Part shown: positions 7,283-16,121 of the stretch, one piece after another
Layout of the letters: every line of letters begins with the position of its first letter
How positions within the stretch are numbered: position 1 is the first letter of the stretch
Source of the DNA: an uncultured beta proteobacterium
GTDB lineage: Bacteria; Pseudomonadota; Gammaproteobacteria; Burkholderiales; Burkholderiaceae_C
DNA: 64,000 bases
Assembly (NCBI GenBank): GCA_903823025.1
Contig: CAIJRK010000044.1
Span: forward strand, 62,001-126,000
Direction: 5' to 3'
Made by a program: the position numbers and the translations under genes
The notes under the pieces: model-generated
Database searches by the model: none
Seen by the model: the letters and a program-made list of their open reading frames with translations, nothing else
Told to the model about the DNA's origin: nothing

Positions 7283-9058
7283 ATGAAATTTCTCAACGCG
7301 CCACCCCGTTTTCTCTTCTTCACCGGCAAAGGTGGTGTCGGCAAGACCTCGCTAGCCTGCGCCACTGCCCTTGAGCTGGCTGCGCTGAACCAGCGCGTGT
7401 TGCTGGTCAGCACCGACCCAGCGTCCAACGTAGGCCAGGTTTTTGGCATTGCGATTGGCAACCACATTACGCCTGTACCTGGCGTTGCCAATCTTGCCGC
7501 GCTGGAGATTGATCCCCAAGCCGCCGCGCAAGCCTACCGAGACCGTATTGTCGGGCCAGTACGCGGTGTTTTGCCCGATACCGTGGTCAAAAGCATCGAG
7601 GAGCAGCTCTCGGGGGCTTGCACCACCGAGATTGCCGCGTTTGACGAGTTCACCGCCCTCCTGACCGATGCCGCACTGACGCAAGACTTTGACCACATCA
7701 TTTTCGACACGGCACCCACTGGCCACACCATTCGGCTGCTGCAATTGCCGGGCGCGTGGACCGGCTTTCTGGACGAGGGCAAGGGCGACGCCTCCTGTCT
7801 TGGCCCTCTGGCAGGCCTGGAGAAGCAGCGCACCCAGTACAAGGCCGCTGTCGAGGCCTTGGCCGACCCCAAACGCACCCGTTTGGTGTTGGTGGCCCGT
7901 GCCCAGCAAGCCACCTTGCGCGAGGCGGCACGCACGCATGGCGAGCTGGCCGGGATTGGGTTGACCCAACAATATCTCGTCATCAACGGCGTGTTTCCTG
8001 CCGCTGAAGCGTTGCAAGACCCTTTGGCCGACGCTATTTGCCAGCGTGAACAAGCCGCTTTGGCCGCCATGCCGACGGCCTTAAACCAATTGCCGATAGA
8101 TCAAATTGAACTCAAATCTTTTGATTTGGTAGGACTGGACGCTTTGCGTCAACTCCTCGTTGACCACACGCGCCTACCCTCGAAAAAAACGCCTGATGCG
8201 AGGCAGATCAAGGCGCCTGCTTTGTCGCAATTAGTTGATGAAATTGCAGCGGAGGGTCATGGCTTGGTCATGCTCATGGGCAAAGGGGGTGTAGGAAAAA
8301 CCACGATGGCTGCGGCAGTCGCTGTAGAGCTGGCACATCGTGGTTTGTCGGTGCACCTCACCACCTCCGATCCTGCTGCGCATCTGCTTGAAACCTTGCA
8401 AGGCACGCTGGAGAATTTGACTGTGAGCCGTATCGACCCGCAGGAGGTCACCGAGCGCTATCGGGCACAGGTTCTGGCGATTAAAGGCGCCAAGCTGGAT
8501 GCATCAGGTCGCGCGCTTCTGGAAGAAGATTTACGCTCACCATGCACCGAAGAAATTGCCGTGTTTCAGGCCTTCTCCCGCGTCATCCGTGAGGCTGGAA
8601 AAAAGTTTGTTGTGATGGATACGGCCCCCACTGGTCACACCCTGCTCCTACTCGATGCGACCGGCGCTTATCACCGGGATATTGAACGGCAAATGCAAGG
8701 AACGAACATGCACTTCACCACGCCGATGATGCAATTGCAAGACCCGAAAAAAACCAAGGTTCTCATTGTCACTCTGGCTGAAAAAACGCCTGTTCTTGAA
8801 GCTGCTAATTTGCAAGTCGACTTGAAGCGAGCGGGCATAGAACCTTGGGCCTGGATTATCAATAATAGTATCGCTGCGACCGCGTTGAGAACCCCCATAA
8901 CATCGCCGCTATTGCAACAGCGTGCTCACAATGAATTACATGAGATTGAGGCCGTCGCAACGCAACACGCCAGCCGCTACGCTTTGATTCCTTTGCTAAA
9001 AGACGAGCCTGTCGGTGTCGAACGTCTGATGCAACTTTCTACTCATTCACCGGTTTAG
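7283..9058 (+). CDS. arsA: ArsA arsenite-pump ATPase
   Basis: A 591-residue protein made of two homologous ATPase halves. P-loops are GKGGVGKTS (about residues 15-23) and GKGGVGKTT (333-341), each with a DTAPTGHT signal-transduction loop. The metal-site cysteines C113, C172 and C421 fall at the positions known in E. coli ArsA (113, 172, 422). ATG 7283 is preferred over the longer open frame from 7169, which would overlap arsD in another frame. GGAG at 7272-7275 precedes it. ArsA normally energises ArsB. Here it must work with the Acr3-type permease downstream. Confidence 0.95.
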   Translation: MKFLNAPPRFLFFTGKGGVGKTSLACATALELAALNQRVLLVSTDPASNVGQVFGIAIGNHITPVPGVANLAALEIDPQAAAQAYRDRIVGPVRGVLPDTVVKSIEEQLSGACTTEIAAFDEFTALLTDAALTQDFDHIIFDTAPTGHTIRLLQLPGAWTGFLDEGKGDASCLGPLAGLEKQRTQYKAAVEALADPKRTRLVLVARAQQATLREAARTHGELAGIGLTQQYLVINGVFPAAEALQDPLADAICQREQAALAAMPTALNQLPIDQIELKSFDLVGLDALRQLLVDHTRLPSKKTPDARQIKAPALSQLVDEIAAEGHGLVMLMGKGGVGKTTMAAAVAVELAHRGLSVHLTTSDPAAHLLETLQGTLENLTVSRIDPQEVTERYRAQVLAIKGAKLDASGRALLEEDLRSPCTEEIAVFQAFSRVIREAGKKFVVMDTAPTGHTLLLLDATGAYHRDIERQMQGTNMHFTTPMMQLQDPKKTKVLIVTLAEKTPVLEAANLQVDLKRAGIEPWAWIINNSIAATALRTPITSPLLQQRAHNELHEIEAVATQHASRYALIPLLKDEPVGVERLMQLSTHSPV

Positions 9059-9085
9059 ATCTCTACTCGTTTCAAGAAAATTGAT

Positions 9086-9595
9086 ATGACACATAAAATT
9101 TATAACGTGCTTTTTATTTGCACGGGAAACTCGGCCCGCAGCATTCTGGCGGAGTCGCTAATGAACAACTTGGGGCAAGGCCGATTCAAGGCCTACAGCG
9201 CGGGAAGCCATCCGGAGAACAGCGTGAACCCGTATGCCCTTGAACTGTTGGAGCGCCACCAATTCAGCACGGAGAACCTGCATAGCAAAAGCTGGGATGT
9301 GTTCTCTCAGCCCGATTCTCCCCGGTTCGACTTCATCTTCACGGTGTGCGACAGCGCCGCTGGCGAGGCTTGTCCGTTTTGGCCCGGAAAACCAATCTCG
9401 GCGCACTGGGGTGTAGAAGACCCAACAGCTGTTGAAGGCTCAAAAGAGGCCAAGAGAAAAGCTTTCTCTGACGTCTTCAGAATTTTGAATCGACGGATTT
9501 CCTTATTCCTGAGCCTGCCGTTGAATAAGCTTGATGCGTTGGCCATTCAGTACGAGATAGATCAAATCGGTTTGGTGTGCGAGGCGAGTGTTTGA
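9086..9595 (+). CDS. arsC: Arsenate reductase, low-molecular-weight phosphatase type (thioredoxin-linked)
   Basis: A 169-residue protein with the P-loop CTGNSARS (C12-x5-R18) near the N-terminus. It also has the [13 protein letters not shown] segment with the shuttle cysteines, and [11 protein letters not shown]. This family reduces arsenate to arsenite with thioredoxin or related thiols as donor. It overlaps the region of the acr3 start with only one base between its TGA (9593-9595) and ATG 9597, so translation is likely coupled. A second, unrelated arsenate reductase follows acr3. Confidence 0.92.
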   Translation: MTHKIYNVLFICTGNSARSILAESLMNNLGQGRFKAYSAGSHPENSVNPYALELLERHQFSTENLHSKSWDVFSQPDSPRFDFIFTVCDSAAGEACPFWPGKPISAHWGVEDPTAVEGSKEAKRKAFSDVFRILNRRISLFLSLPLNKLDALAIQYEIDQIGLVCEASV

Positions 9596-9596
9596 A

Positions 9597-10634
9597 ATGG
9601 GACTTTTTGAACGCTACTTAACGCTGTGGGTCGCCTTGGGTATTGCTGCCGGGATAGGATTAGGACTCATCGCGCCTAATGTTTTTCAGGTTATTGCTGA
9701 CCTTGAATTTGCACATGTCAACCTGGTTGTCGCAGTCTTTATCTGGGTCATGATTTATCCGATGATGATTCAGATTGATTGGTCAGCCGTCAAAGATGTG
9801 GGCAAGAAACCACGCGGACTTATGTTGACGCTGGTGGTTAACTGGCTCATCAAACCCTTCACCATGGCGGCGCTCGGCGTGCTGTTTTTTAAATACATTT
9901 TTGCCCCCTGGGTTGATCCACAATCCGCTAATGAATATATTGCCGGCATGATTTTGCTAGGCGTAGCACCTTGCACGGCCATGGTTTTTGTCTGGAGTCA
10001 ACTCGTCAAAGGCGATGCTAACTACACACTGGTTCAAGTCTCGGTTAACGATCTGATTATGATTGTTGCCTTTGCCCCAATAGCTGCGTTTTTATTGGGC
10101 GTGACCAACATCACAGTGCCGTGGGGAACGCTAGTTCTCTCGACAATTCTTTACGTGGTTCTACCCTTGGCTGCCGGTATGGCGACACGTCATCTACTGC
10201 TAAAAAAATCAGACCAGGCGGTGAGTGAATTCGTTGCGACTCTTAAGCCCTGGTCTATCGTTGGACTGATTGCAACCGTCGTCTTGCTATTTGGTTTTCA
10301 GGCAGGCACGATTATTTCAAAGCCGCTGGTGATTGCCATGATTGCGGTGCCGCTCATAGTGCAAAGTTACGGTATCTTTGTGATTGCCTACCTAGGCGCA
10401 AAACTTCTTAAGTTACCGCATAACGTCGCGGGACCTGCCTGTTTGATAGGCACTTCCAACTTTTTTGAATTAGCGGTAGCGGTCGCTATTTCTTTGTTTG
10501 GTCTGCACTCGGGTGCGGCCTTGGCGACTGTGGTTGGTGTCTTGGTAGAAGTGCCGGTGATGCTGTCGCTGGTTGCCATTATTAACCGAACACAGCATTG
10601 GTTTCCAACGAATCCCGTGACGATTAAACCTTGA
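9597..10634 (+). CDS. ACR3-family arsenite efflux permease
   Basis: A 345-residue protein with about ten hydrophobic helices. It carries the Acr3 signature [17 protein letters not shown] with the conserved cysteine in the fourth helix. A GTG at 9588 in frame is possible, but ATG 9597, directly after the arsC stop, gives the typical [15 protein letters not shown] start. Acr3 exports As(III) using the proton gradient. Its pairing with ArsD-ArsA in one operon is known elsewhere and suggests ATP-assisted export. Often named arsB or acr3 in annotations. Confidence 0.93.
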   Translation: MGLFERYLTLWVALGIAAGIGLGLIAPNVFQVIADLEFAHVNLVVAVFIWVMIYPMMIQIDWSAVKDVGKKPRGLMLTLVVNWLIKPFTMAALGVLFFKYIFAPWVDPQSANEYIAGMILLGVAPCTAMVFVWSQLVKGDANYTLVQVSVNDLIMIVAFAPIAAFLLGVTNITVPWGTLVLSTILYVVLPLAAGMATRHLLLKKSDQAVSEFVATLKPWSIVGLIATVVLLFGFQAGTIISKPLVIAMIAVPLIVQSYGIFVIAYLGAKLLKLPHNVAGPACLIGTSNFFELAVAVAISLFGLHSGAALATVVGVLVEVPVMLSLVAIINRTQHWFPTNPVTIKP

Positions 10635-10648
10635 AAAAACGATAAACC

Positions 10649-11104
10649 ATGACCTCCTCCTTCACGATCTACCACAATCCAAACTGTGGAACTTCTCGCA
10701 ACACGTTGGCTTTGATTCGAAATTCAGGAGTCGAGCCGCATGTGATTCATTATCTTGAAACCCCACCGAGTCGAGAAATACTGGAAGCTTTGATTTCAGC
10801 GATAGGCGTATCCGTGCGCGAGGTGATGCGTACCAAAGAGTCGCTTTATAAAGAGTTGAATTTAGAGAATAAAAAATGGCATGACAGCGAATTAATCGAC
10901 GCGATGCTGGCGCATCCTATTCTGATCAATCGTCCGATTGTGGTGACCCCGTTAGGCACCCGTTTATGCCGACCCTCAGAAGAAGTTTTGGCGCTTCTGT
11001 CGCAGCCGCAGCTTGGTGCGTTCAACAAAGAAGATGGTGAGGCCGTGGTTGATGAAAATGGTCAACGTGTTGACGCTTCTTTTAAAGTTCTGCCTAAAAC
11101 TTAG
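10649..11104 (+). CDS. arsC: Arsenate reductase, glutaredoxin type (ArsC/Spx fold)
   Basis: A 151-residue thioredoxin-fold protein. HNPNCGTSRNTL holds the catalytic C13 and the CGTSR motif. The conserved arginines are seen in MRTKE, INRPIVVTPLG and TRLCRPSE. These enzymes use glutathione and glutaredoxin to reduce arsenate. It closes the ars operon, 14 bases after acr3. Together with the LMW-phosphatase type reductase this gives two chemically different arsenate reductases drawing on two thiol pools. Confidence 0.93.
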   Translation: MTSSFTIYHNPNCGTSRNTLALIRNSGVEPHVIHYLETPPSREILEALISAIGVSVREVMRTKESLYKELNLENKKWHDSELIDAMLAHPILINRPIVVTPLGTRLCRPSEEVLALLSQPQLGAFNKEDGEAVVDENGQRVDASFKVLPKT

Positions 11105-11176
11105 GTTAATAGCGTCAGGAAAATTTGACAATGTATGTGTCAGCGTGTCACTCAGCGTGCGTTGAGTGGCGTACAG

Positions 11177-11638
11177 CTAGTCCGCTGAATTTTTATAGCT
11201 TTTAACCGTGGTAACGGTACTTTGCATAAATATTTCATTTGAAGCTGTTGGTTGTCCAAAGTCGATATGTCCGTTGGCTGCTAAAGAGTAAGTTTTTGCG
11301 GACTTTTCAAAAAATTTTTGCATCATGACCTTAGACTTTCTCGCGTTATTTTTCTCAAGGTAGAAGTAACCGCAGGGTGATTTATTTTCATAACTCGAAT
11401 TGAGGACAGGAACACCCTGGGGTAGGCCCGCAATCGCTTGCCGGTGATAGCCGGAAACAAAAACACCTGCAATCACGGTTGCTGGCGTCCAGTGAATACG
11501 CCAGACTGAAGGCTCATAGGCGCCTAATGCCAATACTACTTTTTCACCCGGTTCATTCACGAATACCTCAAACTTGGTGGCTTGATGGGTGGACTGATCT
11601 ATCTGAAAGCCAAGCGGACTACCGCCATAGCAAGCAGA
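11177..11638 (-). pseudogene. 5'-truncated gene, C-terminal domain remnant (function unknown)
   Basis: The minus-strand frame is open from an in-frame TAG (bases 11639-11641) to the stop at 11177. It reads SACYGGSPLGFQIDQSTHQA and then KFEVFVNEPGEKVVLALGAY and YEPSVWRIHWTPATVIAGVF. This looks like a complete, conserved-style domain joined to a lost N-terminus. No ATG, and no ribosome-binding site, precedes the domain, and the only start is an internal GTG at 11560, which would cut off part of it. No signal peptide remains. I take it as a relic, though a GTG-started 127-residue protein cannot be excluded. Confidence 0.5.
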
Positions 11639-11717
11639 CTATAAAAACATCTGGCTTTAGCTTCTATTCAGCTCAATCTCATCGCAGGTTAGAATTCCTA
11701 AAAAGGGAGAATACGAT

Positions 11718-12680
11718 TTGGATCAAGCACTAGAAAATGACTGGACTTCTGAAAATTCGGCGCAACTGGCACTGTCCATTGTTCAAAATATTGAAAAAGT
11801 TCTTGAAGGCAAACATCAGCAGGTAGAGCTGGCTTTGGCAGCGATTGTTGCGGGTGGGCATCTGCTGATTGAGGATGTGCCGGGCTTGGGAAAAACTATG
11901 CTGGCCCGGGCGTTGGCGGTCTCGATTGGCCTGTCGTTCAAACGCATTCAGTTCACCGCCGACCTCATGCCTTCCGACATTGTGGGTGGGCCGGTTTACA
12001 ACCCCAAAGACGGCAGTTTCATTCTGCGTCCCGGTCCTATTTTCGCCAATATTGTTCTCGCTGATGAAATCAATCGCGCCAATCCTCGGGCGCAGTCGGC
12101 CTTGCTGGAGAGCATGGAAGAAGGCCAAATTACGCTGGATGGGCAGACGCTGGCATTACCCAATCCCTTTGCCGTTCTCGCCACACAAAACCCGATTGAC
12201 ATGGCAGGTACTTATCCCTTGCCCGAGGCGCAGTTAGACCGTTTTCTCATTCGTCTGTCATTGGGTTATCCCGCTATAGATATTGAAGCAGGCCTGATTA
12301 ATGCGCAGCAATATGCGCACCCTATTTCTCGTCTTAAACCGGTCTGTCAAACCGGTGAATTTGCGCAACTGGTGGCCAGTGCGCGCAAGGTGACGATTAC
12401 CCCGGAAGTGGCGAATTTTATTGCCTCTATCGTCGTGGCAACGCGTCAGCATTCGGGTATTCGGTTTGGTGCCAGTCCGCGTGGCACCTTGGGTTTGGCG
12501 CGCATGGCGCGGGCGCTGAGTTGCATTCGTGGGCTGAGTTATGTTGATCCGGCAGTGGTGCGAGAGGTGGCGATTGCCGTCTTGGCGCACCGGATTATTG
12601 TTCAGCCGAACGGCGTGCAATCCAAGCCAGCCGCGGCCTTGATTCGAGAGATTTTGTTGTCTCAAAAAACGCCTCAATAG
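11718..12680 (+). CDS. MoxR-family AAA+ ATPase
   Basis: A 320-residue AAA+ protein. Walker A is EDVPGLGKT (about residues 52-60), and Walker B is VLADEINRANPRAQSALLES. Sensor regions follow at ATQNPIDMAGTYPLPEAQLD. The start is TTG 11718, chosen because AGGGAGA at 11704-11710 sits properly upstream and no ATG occurs before the Walker A motif. MoxR proteins act as chaperones in assembling or activating partner complexes. It is the first gene of a MoxR-DUF58-TgpA-like operon. Confidence 0.9.
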   Translation: MDQALENDWTSENSAQLALSIVQNIEKVLEGKHQQVELALAAIVAGGHLLIEDVPGLGKTMLARALAVSIGLSFKRIQFTADLMPSDIVGGPVYNPKDGSFILRPGPIFANIVLADEINRANPRAQSALLESMEEGQITLDGQTLALPNPFAVLATQNPIDMAGTYPLPEAQLDRFLIRLSLGYPAIDIEAGLINAQQYAHPISRLKPVCQTGEFAQLVASARKVTITPEVANFIASIVVATRQHSGIRFGASPRGTLGLARMARALSCIRGLSYVDPAVVREVAIAVLAHRIIVQPNGVQSKPAAALIREILLSQKTPQ

Positions 12681-12688
12681 GCTGACTC

Positions 12689-13858
12689 ATGGAACGCTGG
12701 TTGTCCAAGTCCCGGGTGTTGTTAGGCCTGTGTGGCGTGTTGTTGATAGCGGCTCTGAATCGGAGTGAGCCGATGGTGTACGGGATGTTCCTATTCCTCG
12801 CGGTTGTGAGTTTTTTGGGTTTTTTGTTGCCCTGGTTATCGTTGCGCTCGATGTCGGTGCAGCTGAACGCGGGGCAAGGAATAGAGGTGATGGAGGGGGA
12901 CGACTGCAACCTGGATATTCTGATAGAAAGAAAAGCCAGTTGGCCCGCTTTCATGGTTGACATTGAAACCGAATGGCAATGGGCCTCGCACCGGATTGTG
13001 TTGACTCAAACCGTGCCTGTAATTCGCGCTGGACGCACGCCTGATTTAGCTCGGCTGGTGCAATTTCCTTGTCGCGGCTATTACGAACTGGTCGCGGTGC
13101 GGCTCTCCAGCGGGTTCCCGTTGGGGCTGATCCGTGCGAATCAAACGATGCAGCAGCCTGATGTTCAATTATGCGTTTTACCCAAGGCGCAAGTGGTGCG
13201 CTGGCCGCTGCCGTGGGCGGTGGCGGATGACCCTTCTGGTGATTTGACGACACGCCGTTTAGGTCAATCTTTTGAATTAGGTGTGATGCGTTCCTACCAG
13301 CATGGCGATGCGGTGGGTCGCGTCAATTGGCGTGCGTCGGCGCGTGCAGGCGAACTGGTGATTCAGCATTTTCAGCAGAGCGGCTCCATGCGTCTGCGTC
13401 TTGTCCTTGAAATTCCTAAAGCCCCTTTTCTGGGCGACCCGGACAGTGCTTCTGAGCAGGTGATTCGTCTGGCCGTTGGCATTTGTGATGCTGCTTTCTC
13501 TCAAGGCGCCCAGTTGTTTGCCTATTTGCCGGATCACGTTGCCCCTTTGCGCGATAGAGAAATTATCTTGCGTGCATTGGCGCAGGCGCTGCCACACGAA
13601 TCAACCTTGTCGCAGACTATCGCACGGGCGACGCGTGATCTCTCTGTGGGTGAACAAATGGCAGTGGTGGTGCGTGCCGAGTCTGATGCGCGTGAACTCA
13701 TCCGAGCACTTTCTCAACCCGTTCAACAGGGCTGCAAGGTGGTGGTTTATATTGCCCGACCACGTCATCCGACTGTGTCTGATTTAATGCTTGCCAAGCA
13801 GCTACAAGCGGCGCTTGGCGAGGTGGGTTTAGATACTTTTATGGCGTCTTTACGATGA
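12689..13858 (+). CDS. DUF58 domain protein
   Basis: A 389-residue protein with two hydrophobic helices near the N-terminus (about residues 8-25 and 28-50). The DUF58 core is seen as RSYQHGDAVGRVNWRASARA. DUF58 proteins are von Willebrand-like partners of MoxR ATPases. The gene follows moxR by 8 bases and overlaps the next gene by 4 (ATGA), so all three are probably translated together. Target of the complex unknown. Confidence 0.87.
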   Translation: MERWLSKSRVLLGLCGVLLIAALNRSEPMVYGMFLFLAVVSFLGFLLPWLSLRSMSVQLNAGQGIEVMEGDDCNLDILIERKASWPAFMVDIETEWQWASHRIVLTQTVPVIRAGRTPDLARLVQFPCRGYYELVAVRLSSGFPLGLIRANQTMQQPDVQLCVLPKAQVVRWPLPWAVADDPSGDLTTRRLGQSFELGVMRSYQHGDAVGRVNWRASARAGELVIQHFQQSGSMRLRLVLEIPKAPFLGDPDSASEQVIRLAVGICDAAFSQGAQLFAYLPDHVAPLRDREIILRALAQALPHESTLSQTIARATRDLSVGEQMAVVVRAESDARELIRALSQPVQQGCKVVVYIARPRHPTVSDLMLAKQLQAALGEVGLDTFMASLR

Positions 13859-15264
13859 ATCCTCGTCCAAATACTGAAGGGCGTGACGTCGGGTCAATGC
13901 CGACCAGTCGCGCTGTGGTTGCGCTCACCGGCGCGAGTTATCTTTGTGTTGGTTTGGCATTCTCCTACCTGGATCGACGGCACGGTTTATTTGGCGTGCA
14001 AGGTGTGCTGTGGTTGATTTGGGCGCTGGCAGGTTTTGGGGCAGGAACCTTGTATGTAGGACGCCCAGCCAGCGTGGGAAAAACTCATTGGAACGTGCAA
14101 GGCTGGCTGGGATTTTCAATTGCGATATTCCCGTGTTTCTTGATGTTTAATATGCTGCGCTGGATCTCGGTGGCCTTGATGCTTATCATCGGCGCTCGCG
14201 CGGTGATGTTAAGAACGCGACGCGATTTCTATCTCACGTTGACGTGCATTTTTGTCGTTAGTTTTGTCGTTGGTACGCATCGCAATGCGGACTGGACTTT
14301 GTGGTTTTATCTCGGCCCCGCCTGGCTATTGGCCGGCTTGGCGTTGGCTTGGGACCATGCGGCTGGCACGCCGATTTCGCGCTGGATCAAAGCTTTGATG
14401 ACTGTCGGATTTATCTTCACCTCGGTCGTGCTGGCCTTGGCTTTGTTCCTCTTTGCGCCTCGGCCTGCCGTGCTGGGTTTTGGATTTTTACCGCCCGGCA
14501 CCGACACACCCGGTCTTTTTAATCAGCCGGCGGATGGTGATACGCCGACCAAAGGCAACGCCGAATCATCCGCTGGATCGGGTTTGAGTTCAGGTGCCTC
14601 AGGCGCTAGTCTTGACGCTGATGCGACAGAATCCGGACAAGCGCAGCAGTGGGGACAAATGCTCAAAAATATGCGCAGCACTTTATCCGATTCATTTATT
14701 CCGCAATGGCAGCGCAACTTCATCGAAGGAATGCTCAACGGTGCGCAATCCCTGTTGAACGCGTTGACAGGGACGGCGTCTGACTCGGCGGCGATGAGCG
14801 ATCAGGCGAGTCAGGCGCAGGCGCAGGCGCAGGCGCAACAAGACTCCGCCTTTTCATTCTGGGATTTTCTGGTGTGGTTGCTGTTGTTCCTGCTCGCGGG
14901 TCTTATTTTTTGGCGAAAAAGGTATCGCATCGGCTTGTTCCTCGCGCTGTCGGGATCATGGGCGCTTGCTTTTTATTCACCTGCGTGGTCGATGCGTTTC
15001 TCGGCGCAAGCGCTGAAGTGGTGTTTGCATCTCCATGGTCATCGCCCGACGGCAGGTCAATCGGTTCGCGAGCAATGGGCCAGTGCCGTCGGCTTGCCCC
15101 CGCTTGCCCAACGCTGGCTAGGTTATGCCGTAGAGATTTATTGCGAAACGCGTTTTGGCGACGTGCCTGCCACGCCGCAACGCGCACGCCATATGCGCGA
15201 AACCGTACACGCCGCCTCCGATGTGATGACGGGTCTTCTGGTGCCTGAACTTTCCCGCACTTAA
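13855..15264 (+). CDS. TgpA-like multi-spanning membrane protein without transglutaminase domain
   Basis: A 469-residue protein. About six N-terminal hydrophobic helices (residues 20-205) resemble the membrane part of TgpA-type transglutaminases. A periplasmic-looking linker rich in Gly, Ser and Thr, with an AQAQAQAQ run near 320, leads to another hydrophobic pair (about 338-385) and a short cytoplasmic tail. TgpA orthologues carry a Cys-His-Asp transglutaminase domain, and I see no such motif here. It shares a MoxR-DUF58 operon context with TgpA. The missing domain makes it either a shortened variant or a distinct partner. Confidence 0.65.
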   Translation: MNPRPNTEGRDVGSMPTSRAVVALTGASYLCVGLAFSYLDRRHGLFGVQGVLWLIWALAGFGAGTLYVGRPASVGKTHWNVQGWLGFSIAIFPCFLMFNMLRWISVALMLIIGARAVMLRTRRDFYLTLTCIFVVSFVVGTHRNADWTLWFYLGPAWLLAGLALAWDHAAGTPISRWIKALMTVGFIFTSVVLALALFLFAPRPAVLGFGFLPPGTDTPGLFNQPADGDTPTKGNAESSAGSGLSSGASGASLDADATESGQAQQWGQMLKNMRSTLSDSFIPQWQRNFIEGMLNGAQSLLNALTGTASDSAAMSDQASQAQAQAQAQQDSAFSFWDFLVWLLLFLLAGLIFWRKRYRIGLFLALSGSWALAFYSPAWSMRFSAQALKWCLHLHGHRPTAGQSVREQWASAVGLPPLAQRWLGYAVEIYCETRFGDVPATPQRARHMRETVHAASDVMTGLLVPELSRT

Positions 15265-15424
15265 GTCGTGCCTCCGCCCGTCACGGAAACGACCAATTTA
15301 GCGACATGACCGGGCGTTACGTGAAGGCACATCCGGGATGCCTGCCAAAAAAGACTTTGATTTTTGTAGGGTAAATCCTAAATCTCAAACAACATTTTTT
15401 GTTTTAATTTGATTAAAATTGCTA

Positions 15425-15512
15425 TTTTGGCAAACGCAATGGACGTTGCGAACGCAAAGCTTCAGACCCGATCTCAGCAACTCGCACGGCTGGAAGGGTC
15501 GCTGGGTTGTAC
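15425..15512 (+). promoter_or_regulatory. Cyclic-di-GMP-I (GEMM) riboswitch
   Basis: The block shows the GEMM pattern in order. GGCAAAC at 15429-15435 precedes a short stem CGCAA (15435-15439) / TTGCG (15446-15450). The invariant ACGCAAAGC tract follows at 15452-15460. The second stem is GACCC (15465-15469) with GGGTC (15496-15500), and the closing GCTGGGTTG matches the conserved 3' strand. The elements line up with the Vibrio cholerae Vc2 aptamer by eye. Such aptamers bind c-di-GMP and control motility, chemotaxis and pilus genes. The nearest clear gene is the chemoreceptor at 16122, about 600 bases downstream. A decayed stretch lies between. Confidence 0.85.
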
Positions 15513-15708
15513 TTGGTTTCTTCTATTTCCGAGTTTCCCTACGTCGCTGCGTTGCCGCTTTACCTGGCAATTTACAAGGGACAGGGTTTTCAAATGTTCT
15601 CAAATTATTTCTCAAAGCGACAGTTTTAAGAAAGAGCCGCGCGACAAGTCGGCTATGTATGCAACTCTAGCGGGCTGGCGACTGCATAGCTCGTACTGAC
15701 ACACCCCC

Positions 15709-16101
15709 ATGGACTACAAAATCATTGAACAGGCAACGGCTCATGTTCGCAAGCAGATCGCCAACAACGTTGCCCAGTCAAACCCCTCATGGGATGAGCG
15801 GACGCTTGCCCTTCAAGCATTTCTTGCCTTCAAATTCGGAGATGAAGACGATGGCGAAAACAAGCCTGCGCGTCCAGAAAATTCACGCTTACGAGAACGC
15901 TACCCGCCTAGCCAATTTGTCCTCCTTCATCAAGGGGGGAGTCAACTGGCGGGGCGTGAGCGATGTCCCTCATCGACGTGTGCATCAAGTTCCATCGGGT
16001 GCGGGTGAACTTATGACCGTTTCACGGTGGTGATCGTGCGCGACCTCGACGAACGGATGAACCGCGTCGAGATGGGTTGGGTTTCTGTCGCCCTTCAATA
16101 A
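15709..16101 (+). pseudogene. Possible decayed gene, coding-like sequence spread over three frames
   Basis: Frame one starts at ATG 15709 (MDYKIIEQATAHVRKQIANN) and runs to 16008. Frame two reads KTSLRVQKIHAYENATRLAN then LSSFIKGGVNWRGVSDV and stops at 16033. Frame three then reads [20 protein letters not shown] and stops at 16101. Each piece looks protein-like and the pieces follow one another. That suggests a gene with frameshifts rather than three small genes. I recognise no family. No convincing ribosome-binding site precedes 15709. It may be the original target of the GEMM riboswitch. Confidence 0.35.
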
Positions 16102-16121
16102 ACAACAACTTGAAAAATACA

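Noticed and set aside
7352..8053. Long minus-strand frame opposite arsA
   Set aside because: A shadow of arsA in an antisense frame, with no RBS and no family pattern.
15409..15699. Small plus-strand frame over the riboswitch
   Set aside because: Overlaps the GEMM aptamer, lacks an RBS and reads as unstructured sequence.
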